This document shows, one piece after another, positions 12,101 to 24,100 of a stretch of 64,000 nt of DNA (its first letter is position 1; each line of letters opens with the position of its first letter). The translations under genes were made by a program, and so were the position numbers. The DNA is from Monodelphis domestica (taxonomy: Eukaryota; Chordata; Mammalia; Didelphimorphia; Didelphidae): assembly GCF_027887165.1 (NCBI RefSeq), contig NC_077227.1, positions 82,105,430-82,169,429 on the forward strand, written 5' to 3'. The notes under the pieces were generated by a model. It was not told the DNA's origin and did no database searches. It worked only from the letters and a program-made list of their open reading frames with translations.

Positions 12101-15100
12101 TATTTCATTTTTTTCTTTTGCAGTGCTTGTTTCTGTTTTAATTTTTACCCTCACATGTTTCCTTTATATTAACACATACAATGCTTTCATGTGTGTTGTT
12201 TATGTTTTCTCATTCATAGCTTTCCACTTATAGGGACTGTTGTCAAATATTGTTAGGGCTATTTGTTGTAGATGTTATTTTATTCCTCTTCATTGCTGGT
12301 AATGTTATGGGTATAATGTATTTTTACATGTGAAGCGTGAAACCACGGATCTTTGTGTTCAACCTTTACCAATGTAGGTGTTACCATGACAACAGTTACA
12401 GAACCTATCCATCTTGGTTCAGTAGGAGATTCTTTATTAAAATTCTTGACATATACTTTGTCTCCTGGTTTTATCTTATGCAATGAAAAATCCAATGGTA
12501 TTCTTTGCACTAGTAATCCTAGCTTTCTTAATTTTTCCAGCCTATTTTGTATTTCCCTTAGATATTCATGAAATACACATTCCCCTTTTAACATGGACAG
12601 ATATGATGATTTAGCTGTCCTACCATGCCAAAGTAGTTGACCATATAACATTTCAGATGGCGATAAGTTACTTCTTGGTCTTGTTCTTATTTGAAACAAA
12701 GCAAGAGGCATAACATCTGTCCATTTCAAGTGTGTTTTTGAACAGAGTTTTCCTATTTGTGTTTTTAATTCTTTGTTCATTTGTTCCACTTGGCCTGAAC
12801 TTTGAGGTCTATAAACATCGTGATAATTGCATTTGATGCCCATGTTCTTTTATATTTTTTGCAGAATCTGAGAAGTGAAATGAGACCCCTTGTCTGAGTC
12901 TATGGTATTGGGAATGCCATGCCTAGGGATAATTTCTTTTAGTAGAAATATCACTACTGTGGCTGTATAATTTTTCTTGACTGGATATGCTTCAACCCAT
13001 CTCATCAGTCTATCCACAATAATCAATGTATACTTGTATCCCTTGTCTTTGGGCATGTTAATATAATGTATTTGGATACATTGGAAAGGCATATAGCTTA
13101 GAGGTCTGCCTCCCAATGCTATGTTCTGAAAATATCCTTGATTGTATTTTCTACGTTTTGCATGCCTGGCAAGTTCTAATGGCATTTGTTGTTATTCCAG
13201 GTTTCCATCCAAAAGCTATACTGTATCCAGAATACCCTGCACCCCATAATGTCCTTTAGCATGAATCACAGTGCATAGATGTTGATATAATTTTCTAGGG
13301 AGAATTGGTTTACCCCCTTGAGCAACCCAGATGCCTATGATTAATTTAGCACCCAGTGGCTCTTTCCATGACTGAACTTCATTTCTACTGTAAGCTTCAG
13401 TGAGATTATGCTTGTCCACTAGAGAGAAATTCAGCACACAGTGGGGCCCAAATCTTGTAGCATATTTTGCTGTAACATCCACCCTTTCATTCCCTAGGAA
13501 TATTCTCTTTTCCATGAGTATGTGCCTTGGATTACGGTCACCTCTTTTGGATATTCTATAGCCTTTGTAAGATGGTCTATTAATTTGCCATATGCAATTG
13601 GTTTCCCAGCTGATGGTCTGTACCCTCTGTTTTTTTCAAATAAATCCAGATGAGTGAATAATTGTAAAAACAAATGATGAATTTGTATATATGTTCACTC
13701 TTTTGCCTTTTGACAACTCCAGGGTTTTGAGCAGTGCTTTTAACTTGGTGCCTTGTGTACTAACATGACTTGGTAATGATGCATACCACAGCATTTTGTC
13801 ATTATTAACTACAGCAGCCCATGACCCTTCATCCTCTATGAATGTGTGAGGATCCATCCGTGTATAATTCCATATCAAGTTCATTAAGAGAGGTGTGTCT
13901 TTTAGATTTTTTCTAGGTTTTTGCATCATTTCCATAACTTGGTTGCAGTCATGCAGTGGCTCTCCAATTAATGGCAAATATGGAATCAGAGTAGCTGGGT
14001 TTAATGATGCATATCTATGAATAGTAATGTTGTCATTCCCTAGCAAAATAATTTCATACTGAGATATTCTTGCATCTGTAAAAGAATGCATATTTTGCGA
14101 TCATAACAGTTTTTCTATTTAATGTGCAGAATGCACATGTGACTTGGATCCCAGTACAATATTATATGCTTTCTTTACCATGAAAGTGGTTGCAACAACA
14201 TTTCTTAGGCAATGCACCATTCCGTGTGCAACAGGATCAAGGATAGAACTGTAAAATGCTACAGCCTTTAAATTCAGCCCCAAATTTTTTGCTAACATTC
14301 CAGAAGCAATGCCTTTAGCTTCATGGACATTCAAGTGGAACACCTTTTTATTATCTGGTATTCCCAAAGCCAGAGCTGTTAAAATGGCTTCTTTCAACTG
14401 TGACAAAGCATGCAAATGTTCCTTGTTTAATTGCAAAGGTTCTTTAACTTTTTTCTTTGTCAAGTCAGTTAAACACTTGGAAATATGAGAATAGCCACTA
14501 TGTACTGTCTTGAGAAATCAGACACCCCTAGAAATGCCCTTAGTTATTTCTTGGTACTAGGGATACCTAGCTTCTGTATATCTGCTATCCTTTTGCTTGA
14601 GATCTTCCTGGTGCCCCCCTCCAGGATAAATCTGAGATAGTCAACTTTCGGGAGTACTGGATTTTCTTTTTAGAAACTTTATGTCCTCTCTTATAAAGTT
14701 CTAGTAATAACTTCTTTGAATCTTCCAAACATGTTTTTGGGTCAGGTGATGCTAGCAGCAAGTCATCTACATAATGTACTAGCTTGCTATGTTTGAAAGT
14801 TATGTTAGCTAGATCTCTTTGTAGAAGTTGACAAAATATAGAAGCTGATTCATAACACCCTTGCACTAATCTCGTGTAACAGAGTTGACTTTGTCCCCAT
14901 TGGAAAGCAAAAATGTTCTGGGAGTCAGGGTGCAATGGTATAGTAAAATATGCATTGCTTAAATCCAACACTGTGTACCACTGAGCATCTGGGGGTATCT
15001 GTGTGATTATATCATTTGGTGAAGGTGTTACAGTGTATGTCTTTTTTATAAAGTTGTTCACTGCCCTAAAATCCATCACAAATCTCCAAGATTGTTTTCC

Positions 15101-18100
15101 ATCTGCATTAATTTTGTTTTTCTTAATAGCCAGAATTGGACTATTAAATTCAGACACTGTAGGTCTTAAAATGCCTTGTTCCAACAAGCTGTTTTTTAAT
15201 TGGTGTGATTCCTTCTATGGCTTCTCTGCTTAATTTGTACTGAGGTATCTTAGGAGGAACTCCATCCCTGACTTCAATCTTTACCAGTGTCACTGATCTT
15301 ATTATACCCACATCATTCTGATATTTAGCAAACACTCTTTGTAGAATATCTTTTGGTATTTCATACATAGATTGCAAAATTTGGATTTTCTCGGGTTCTT
15401 CCAATTGCTTCAGATATAATAATAGTTAATGTTTTAGAGAATGTTTGGGCAAATGTAGGTATATTTTCCCAGAACATTCACATTGTAGAGTTGCCCCAAT
15501 CTTACATAAAAAATCTTGTCCTAAAATGTTATCTGGACATGAAGGGATCAATAGGAATGTATGCTCAATGCTCCTGGCTTGTTCTTCTCTCCTTGCAAAG
15601 CTTTTTGCTGGGTCTGCTCTCCTTTCACCCCAGTGCCTCAGATGTTCTTTGCCTGTCTTTTGGATTTTTTTTCTTGAAAGTTGTTTCACTCTGTCTCCTT
15701 GTTGGTTCTTTCACTCCTGTATTCATTTTGTGGTGATATTTTAACCTTGGAGAGGATTCTCATGGTGGCACAGAGCTACTCTGGATTACTCTGCCATTTT
15801 GACTCCACCCCCAAAAGAGAGAGACATCCAGTTTTTCTTTGTCAATGAGAAGTCATATCCACAATAGAAGTAGCCCTGCTTAGTTTTTCCACTTTTTGAA
15901 GGATGAAATTATCATCAAAACAAATCAAGAAAATATTAACTATTCCAATATCAGCTTAAAGAAAAGATATTTGAGTAATTGGAAGTCTCCCATCACTTTT
16001 ATCATGCCTCTGCTAGAATTTTTATTTATTTTCTGATCTTATCTATTTCCTCTTTCTACCCATGTGGTCTTAATATGTTGATGACAGTATTATTTTGTTC
16101 CAATATTTATCAATTTTTCACTCAATATTTGCCATCTTAGTTGTGTCCCTATCTAGTTCTTGGATTTCTTCACCAGTATGGTCTCTTAGAAAGTGTTACT
16201 CTACCACACCAACACTCCCCTATTATCTATCCTGTTATTTGTGAATAAGATATAGCTTTACAGAGCCATATTTCTCATCTTACCAGTTTGTAATGATACC
16301 TATAAAGCCACATTTTTCTTTTTTCAGTGGGAATGCTAGCTAACTTTGCTTGCTAACTCATTTTTTGTGTATTTGTTTTATATATATTCAAGACCAATTC
16401 CTGTGAATTTCTCATTATTGTCACTGCCCTTTTTTGTCTACATTTCAGTATTGCCTATCGGATCCAGCTTGGTGGACATGATTAGACAATTTTTGCCCTC
16501 TCTCTGCTTTTTCCATTTTAAATCCTTTTTATTCAATCTGCAAAATTAAAGGCAAATATTGTGTTTTTACTGACCCTTTCAAGGAAAATTACATTTCTGG
16601 CCAGCAATGATGTCATTATTATGTTTCAAGCTATGATCTAAGAATCAAAATCCTGTTCTCAGATCTATTTTCCTTTTTTGATTTGGTAGTTTATCATATT
16701 TTATTTTTCATTTTATTTTATCTTTTTATTTGGTTTTGCATCACCTTTATTTTCAGATCTGTTTGTATCCCTACCCAGTCATCCATCCATTATAACAAAG
16801 ATTTTTAAAAGAACAAAGCAATTCAGTTCCTCCCCCATCCCCCAAAAGTTAACCATATTAGTTATTCTACTAGCATATGCAATAATCCACATCCATAGCA
16901 TCCTATTCTGGCAAATTGGAAGGAGTTATACTTAGTCAGCTCCTCTCAGAGGACAAACTTGATCATTATAATTATGCCCCATATACCCTAATATATACCC
17001 ATTCACTTTATTTATTCTATGCATTGTTCTAGTTAGTATGCATAGTTTTCCTTAATCTTAATCTTAATCAGGTCACCTAAGCCTTCTCGTGCTTCTTTGA
17101 AATTCTTTATATTCAGTTCTTTCCTATAGCTCAGTAATATTCCATTACATTTATGTGCCACATTTTGGTTGTTCCACAATCTCTGGAAGAATCCATATCC
17201 TTAAATTAATGTTCTCATTCTCCTCTAAAGACCTTACTTTTGATCAGAAATACCACCTGCGTCTCTAATTTTTTGATGAAGACTACCTTCTACTTAGGAA
17301 TGCATTTCACATTCCTTCTGGTATTAGATATGACTATGAGAAGTACTAGAGGTGTTAAGATAATTTTAGGGTTGTGACTTAAAATCTAAATTAATTTGGT
17401 CGCCAAGGAAATCCTGTAATAAAATACCCAAATCAGCTGGAAGTTTATGGTGATTTTAATTAATATAGAGGAAAGAAATTAAGAAAAAGAGAGAGAGAGA
17501 TAGGAAAGAGTTAATTTAAACTGCTCTGGCTCAGGCTGAGCCGGGCAGGAGTTCAAGGTCTTGGCCAAGGGGGCCTCCCCTGAGAGCCAAGGGAAAAGGG
17601 AGTCAGTCTTATCACTTACCACTGACCGTCTCAAGGAAACTGTCTGAGTGAGCTCCTCCAGGCTCAAGTTCCAGGATCATACTGGTGCCCAGGCCTAGAC
17701 ACAGGAAGTGACCAACCAGAGCCACCTTCTCCAGCGAAAGAGCCAGAAGGTTCTCCTAGAGAGAGCCAGTGAGCCAAATATATAGCCCCCTTACTCTTGT
17801 GTCTCCTCCTCTAAATGCCCAGTCTTTAGTTCTCATCTTCTCTGATTAGATTATATCTTTAGAGTTACTTAACACTTCTTTGTTAAGTTCACCTTTTGTG
17901 AGTTACTTAACCTTTTTGTGATTAATTTAACCTTTATAGTTACTTAACACCTTTTTGTATTAAGATCTTAAAATAGACTTAACTTAAAGTTCTATCTTCA
18001 CTATAAAGTAAGAACTAAGTGCCTTCATTGTTCAGTCAGGAGATTACAATTTCAACTTCTCCATAAAGTAAGGTCTAAGTAGGGTGGGGTAATGTAAAGT

Positions 18101-21100
18101 TCCCAAGACATTTCTGATTTTGTTAGACTAATTATCTTCATTGTTAAAATCAGGAGATAGTTCCAATCTTCACAGAGGGGAGTGAGTAGAAATCATCTGG
18201 CTTGACAGTTCTTGGGAGGGGAGCTGTCTCATGTGGGATACAAATCTCAGACAGAAGAGTCCTCCATCATTATTAGATGACAAATCACTGCCTCTGTTTC
18301 CCTCAGCATGGAATCACAAGGCACCACTTCTCATCTCTTCTTTTGGCCATTCCTGGGATTCTCTTCATTCAGCAGCCCAGCTGTGTCCTGCAAGCCTCCT
18401 CTTCAAGCAGGACTTCAGAGATCTGTCCCTTAGCTCTAGGAGGTCAGAGGGACTATTTTTCTCCCTTGTACTCTCTTGGCAGGACCATTTCTTTTGCTTT
18501 GTTTTGTTTTGTTTAAACCCATAACTTCTTTCTTAGATTCAATATTGTGTATTGTTTTCAAGTCAGAAGAGTGGTAAAGACTAGGCAATGGGGGTTAAGT
18601 GACTTTCCCAGAATCACTCAGCTAGGATGTACCTGAGGCCAAATTTGAACCCAGGACTTCCTGTCTCTGGGCCTGGCTCTCTATCCACTGAGCCACCTAG
18701 CTGCCCCTGTGGGATTTTCTTCTTGTCTCTTCCTTCCCAGGATGGTTCAGGATTCTTTTATACCTCTTTAAGCCTTTTTCCTTCCTCAGATTCTTGTGTG
18801 TTTTAGTGAGCAGACACAATAATCACCTGGTAGTGATAGAAGCATAGGCATTACACTTTCTGTACAAGTCAGGGCAAAGACTTCTCCACTCTCCATTCAC
18901 ACTGCACTGGTTCCTTAGTCATTTGTCACTCTTGCTGATAGTTTTCTGATTAGCTGTGGTGGCATACTTTTGGTCTCATCTCCACAGAAAGCTGTCCCTT
19001 TCTCAGTAGCATTCTTTTATCTTCTTAGGATCTTCTTAGCCCCTTCATCTTCATATATCTATCACCTTGTCTTCCTTCCTCCTCCAATGATCTGGTCTTT
19101 CCAAACCCTCCTTCTCCTTCCCAGAATCCTCTTACTTCTTTTTCTTCCCATTAGGTCCTCGCATTCTCTTTTCTTTAAACTTCTCTAACTCTTCTAAATT
19201 TCATCTGGTTTTCTTCTTAAGTCCAATATGAAATCTCTTCAGCTCAAACTTTTTTTCCATTCCTATTCCATCTGAAGCCAGAGATCAAATGCAAACTTCA
19301 CTATCTGGTATTTAAAACTCTTCACCTTGGCAACTTTATTTCATATTACTGCTCTATTTTTTTATCCATACTAGGCTATTTGATGATTCACAAACTCTAA
19401 AGCATCTGCTGCTGCCATTTGTTTAGCAAGCTTATTCAGAGCCTACTCTGTTCCTTGTCTCTTGCTAAGTGCTGGTCTGTGAAGAGAGAAGGGAAACCAT
19501 TCTTGCCCTCACAGGGCTTTCATATTGTTGGAGTTGGATAGAATAATGTGTACACACATAAATCATTAGCTGCATTTATTTACCCATGCCTCAAGTGTGT
19601 TTCCTCCCAATTTTTGCCCTCAGAATCCTTCATTTCAGGTCTGGTCAGGTGCCACTCCCTGGAATATCTTCATGTATGTCCTTCTCTCTATGCATTCATT
19701 GTGTTCTTATGGCAACTTATATTCATAAATTCTCTGAAGGCAGGAATCATTTCCTTGTGGTCTTTTTATCCCTACTCTAGTGTAGGTCTTATATAGAATA
19801 ATTAAATGTTAATTGATGTGAATTTAATATACATAAACTAAGAGGAAGTAGCTTGATTATTTTTGAATATTTGACATTATGTTAGTTTGTATTTTGTGCC
19901 ATTTTCATAATGTGACTCTCCTTTTTTTTGGCATCCTGGCATGCCTCCCTGTGCTACCTCTTTTACTTTTTCCTCTTAAGGGTTTCTGACAACAAAGTAT
20001 ATTAATGGATCTTGTTTGGAGTATTATGGTATTATAGCCAAATCTACATTTTGAAAACACATTGTAAATATTACTTTGATATTATTAGATTTTCTAGACT
20101 GACTGGCTCCCATTGTTTTGAGAATGGTTTTTATTTGATTATTCTAAATTACCTATAGAGGAGCAATTAGGCTTCTAGTGACCTTTTATAACCTCTTCCT
20201 AAACTTTCACCTAAAGAATACAGAAGTTTCAAATAGTAAATTAGTAGAAGTTATTACTTCACAATTATACCATGATATTTTGACATCTTTAATAATAACA
20301 TATCAGTAGAGTGTTTTAAAGATATATTTTTACAGATATGTGATACAGATATGTAAAATCATATAGAGACTTTTACAAGATTTTGATGTGTCCTGTCAGC
20401 ATTAGTACCTGTTTACATTATACAAGGTTAACTCTATTAAGTAAATGCATTGCTTATGTTAAATATGAAATTAACTATAAAGATGCAAGTTAAACTGAAG
20501 GGCAGGAAAACAATTTAGTGCTAGGGTACTGGTCTTGCAAAGAAATTGAGGAATCTAATTGATTTTTTACTTTTTTTTTTAAATTTTAAACATTATTTTA
20601 TTTGGTCATTTCCATGCATTATTCACTGGAAACAAAGATCATTTTCTTTTCTTCCCCCCACCCCCCCTTTCCCTCTCCCATAGCCGACGCACGATTCCAC
20701 TGGTTATCACATGTGTTCTTGACTCGAACCCATTTCCCTGTTGTTGGAATTTGCATTATAGTGTTCATTTAGAGTCTCTCCTCAGTCTTATCCCCTCCAA
20801 CCCTGTAGTCAAGCAGTTGCTTTTCATTGGTGTTTTTACTCCCACAGTTTATCCTCTGTTTGTGGATAGTATTTTTTAGATCCCTGCAGATTGTTCAGGG
20901 ACATTGCATTGACACTAATGGAGAAGTCCATCACCTTCAATTGTACCACAATGTATCAGTCTCTGTGTACAATGTTTTTTTGGTTCTGCTCCTTTTGCTC
21001 TGCATCACTTCCTGGAGGTTGTTCCAGTCTCCATGGAATTCCTCCACTTTATTATTCCTTTTAGCACAATAGTATTCCATCACCAACATATACCACAATT

Positions 21101-24100
21101 TGTTCAGCCATTCCCCAATTGACGGGCAGCCCCTCGTTTTCCAATTTTTGGCCACCACAAAGAGTGCAGCTATGAATATTCTTGTACAAATCTTTTTCCT
21201 TATTATCTCTTTGGGGTACAGACCCAGCAGTGCTATGGCTGGATCAAAGGGCAGCCAGTCTTTTATCACCCTTTGGGCATAGTTCCAAATTGCCCTCCAG
21301 AATGGTTGGATCAATTCACAACTCCAGCAATGAATTAATGTCCCCACTTTGCCACATCCCCTCCAGCATTCATTACTTTCCATAGCTGTCATGTTAGCCA
21401 ATCTGCTAGGTGTGAGGTGATACCTCAGAGTTGTTTTGATTTGCATCTCTCTGATTATAAGAGATGTAGAGCACTTTTTCATGTGCTTATTAATAGTTTT
21501 GATTTCTTTGGCTGTGAACTGCCTGTTCATGTCCCTTTCCCATTTGTCAATTGGAGAATGGCTTGATTTTTTGTACAATTGATTTAGTTCTTTATAAATT
21601 TGAGTTATTAAACCTTTGTCAGAGGTTTTTATGAAGATTGTTTCCCAATTTGTTGCTACCCTTCTGATTTTGGTTACATTGGTTTTGTTTGTACAAAAAC
21701 TTTTTAATTTGATGTATTCCAGATTATTTATTTTGCATTTTGTAACTCTTTCTAATTCTTGCTTGGTTTTGAAGTCTTTCCCTTCCCAAAGGTCTGACAT
21801 GTATACTATTCTGTGTTCGTCTAATTTTCTTATAGTTTCCTTCTTTATGTTCAAGTCATTCACCCATTTTGAATTTATCTTGGTGTAGGGTGTGAGGTGT
21901 TGATCTAAACCTAATCTTTCCTACACTGTCCTCCAATTTTCCCAGCAGTTTTTATGAAATAGTGGATTTTTGTCCCAAAAGCTGGGATCTTTGGGTTTGT
22001 CATATACTGTCTTGCTGAGGTTGCTTGCCCCCATGTCTATTCCACTGATCCTCCTTTCTGTCTCTTAGCCAGTACCAAATTGTTTTGATGACCGCTGCTT
22101 TATAATATAGTCTGAGATCTGGGACTGCAAGACCCCCTTCCTTTGTATTTTTTTCATTATTTCCCTGGATATCCTTGATCTTTTGTTCTTCCAAATGAAC
22201 TTTGTTATGGTTTTTTCTAAATCAGTAAAAAAAATTTTTGGAAGTTCCATGGGTATGGCACTAAATAGATAGATGAGTTTGGGTAGGATGGTCATTTTTA
22301 TTATATTGGCTCGTCCTACCCATGAGCAGTTAATGTTCTTCCAATTGTTCAAGTCTAGTTTTAGTTGTATGGAAAGTGTTTTGTAGTTGTATTCATACAG
22401 ATCCTGTGTTTGTCTCGGGAGATCGATTCCTAAGTATTTTATTTTGTCTAAGGTAATTTTGAATGGGATTTCTCTTTCTAGTTCTTGCTGCTGATTTTTT
22501 ATTTTTTAGCAGATAATTTTGGCATAGTATTTTTTTCTTTGTTTGGTTGTAGGACCAGTCTGGATCTGTAATTTAATTGAAGTAGAAAACTCCCAGTAAG
22601 AATTCCTTCTCCCAGTGCAGATTGGCATCTCTTTTACAACTTAACCTTAGTTATCTGGGGACCTGAAAGGTTAAGTGTGACTTGCCCTGCAGAGAGTCCC
22701 ACAGCCAGAATGTATCAGGAGCAGAACTTGAACCCAGATCTTCTTGATTCTAAGGCTGCCCCTCTCTAGCCATGATGGTGAACCTTTGGCACATGTGCCA
22801 AAAAAGAGCATGCAGAGCCCTCTCTGTGGGCATGCCTGCAGTTGTCCACAAGAGTTCTTTACTAGAAAGCCAGAGGGATGCAAGGAGGAGATGTTCTCCC
22901 CTCTCCAAACATCTGAGGACATTCTTCACTTTACCTGCCTCTTTGCCCAATAGCCAATGGGACTCTTCCTCCCTCCCCTGTCTGGGATAAAGTACAGGGG
23001 TGGGGTGGGGTGGGAAGGTGGGGCTTACATACTGCATGAAGGTGTGGCTCTGACGGCAGCCTGTTGAGTCTGTGGTGAAAGTAAATTCCATGTTAGGGTT
23101 GGAGAGGAGCTGGGTTTGAGAGGAGCCAGGCTCACAGCATGGCACATAGCTGGAGGGGAGCAGAGCTTGAGGGGAGTGGAGTGCTGGGGCCACTTTCCTC
23201 CCCCTCTCCACACATGACTCTCATCTCCTATCCCCCTGCCCAGAAGTCCAATGGGAGCACTTCCTCTCTCCTCTGTGAGGGGGAGGAGCGTCAGATAGGG
23301 GAGGGGCACTGCACTTGATGTGGGGGGTAGGGGCAAAGCCCGACACTCCATCTCTAAAAAGTTCGTCATCACTACTCTATACTATACTGTCTTGACATTA
23401 AGAACTAGCAATATATAATTTCACATGGCCAGTTTTGTGTATGTTTGGAATTTTGAGGGAAGATTCATTATGTTTCTAATTTAAATTCAAATTAGATTTA
23501 AATTATTTTTAGATCTGGATTTTAGATTTAGGTAACAGCTAATGTTATATCATAGAGGTAAGAAATGAAATATAGGCATTTATAATTTTAACTAATTAAG
23601 CAAAATTTTTTTTGTAATATCTTCAGGTCAGTTTTTCTGTGGAAATAAGCGATGTGATGAAAAAGAAGGATTAAAGAGTTGGGAAGTGAATTTTGGCTAC
23701 ATTGAACATGGTGAAAAAAGAAATGCACTTGTGAAATTAAGTAAGTTGTTTTGAGAGTGATTGTTTTTAATTTAAAGTGATATCTAAAACTACATGTTAA
23801 AACTTCATTTTCATTAGCAGATAAAGCAGAATTGGAAATCATATAAGTCTATTGTTAGAAAATTAATTGAACTAATTACAAGTTAAAATTAAGTAACTTC
23901 CTACAAACTGCCCTTTGCTTCATGATTTCCAGTTCAGCTTTTCTGTTCAAGAAGCTCTGGTGCTTTTTCCCCCCTTGGCTCCCAATTGCTTTTAAGTTAA
24001 AATAGTCTTCTGTGTTCAGTGTTTAAAACTCTTCACAGTTGGGCTTTAATTTTTATTTCCAGTTTGATCACCCATTACTCCTCTATACTAACAGGAAAAT

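Noticed and set aside
17385..17405. tRNA-Arg-like primer site (TGGCGACC) on the minus strand at the LTR
   Set aside because: Only the first eight bases fit, and the same text is present inside both LTR copies without a clean CA end before it.
18231..18524. 97-codon plus-strand frame
   Set aside because: It runs from the LTR edge into a SINE tail (the final FCFVLFCLN is the T-rich SINE end), so it is not a gene.
22670..23372. Overlapping open frames of 83-153 codons on both strands
   Set aside because: They lie inside a GC-rich hAT-like element. No domain is recognisable and the frames follow base composition.
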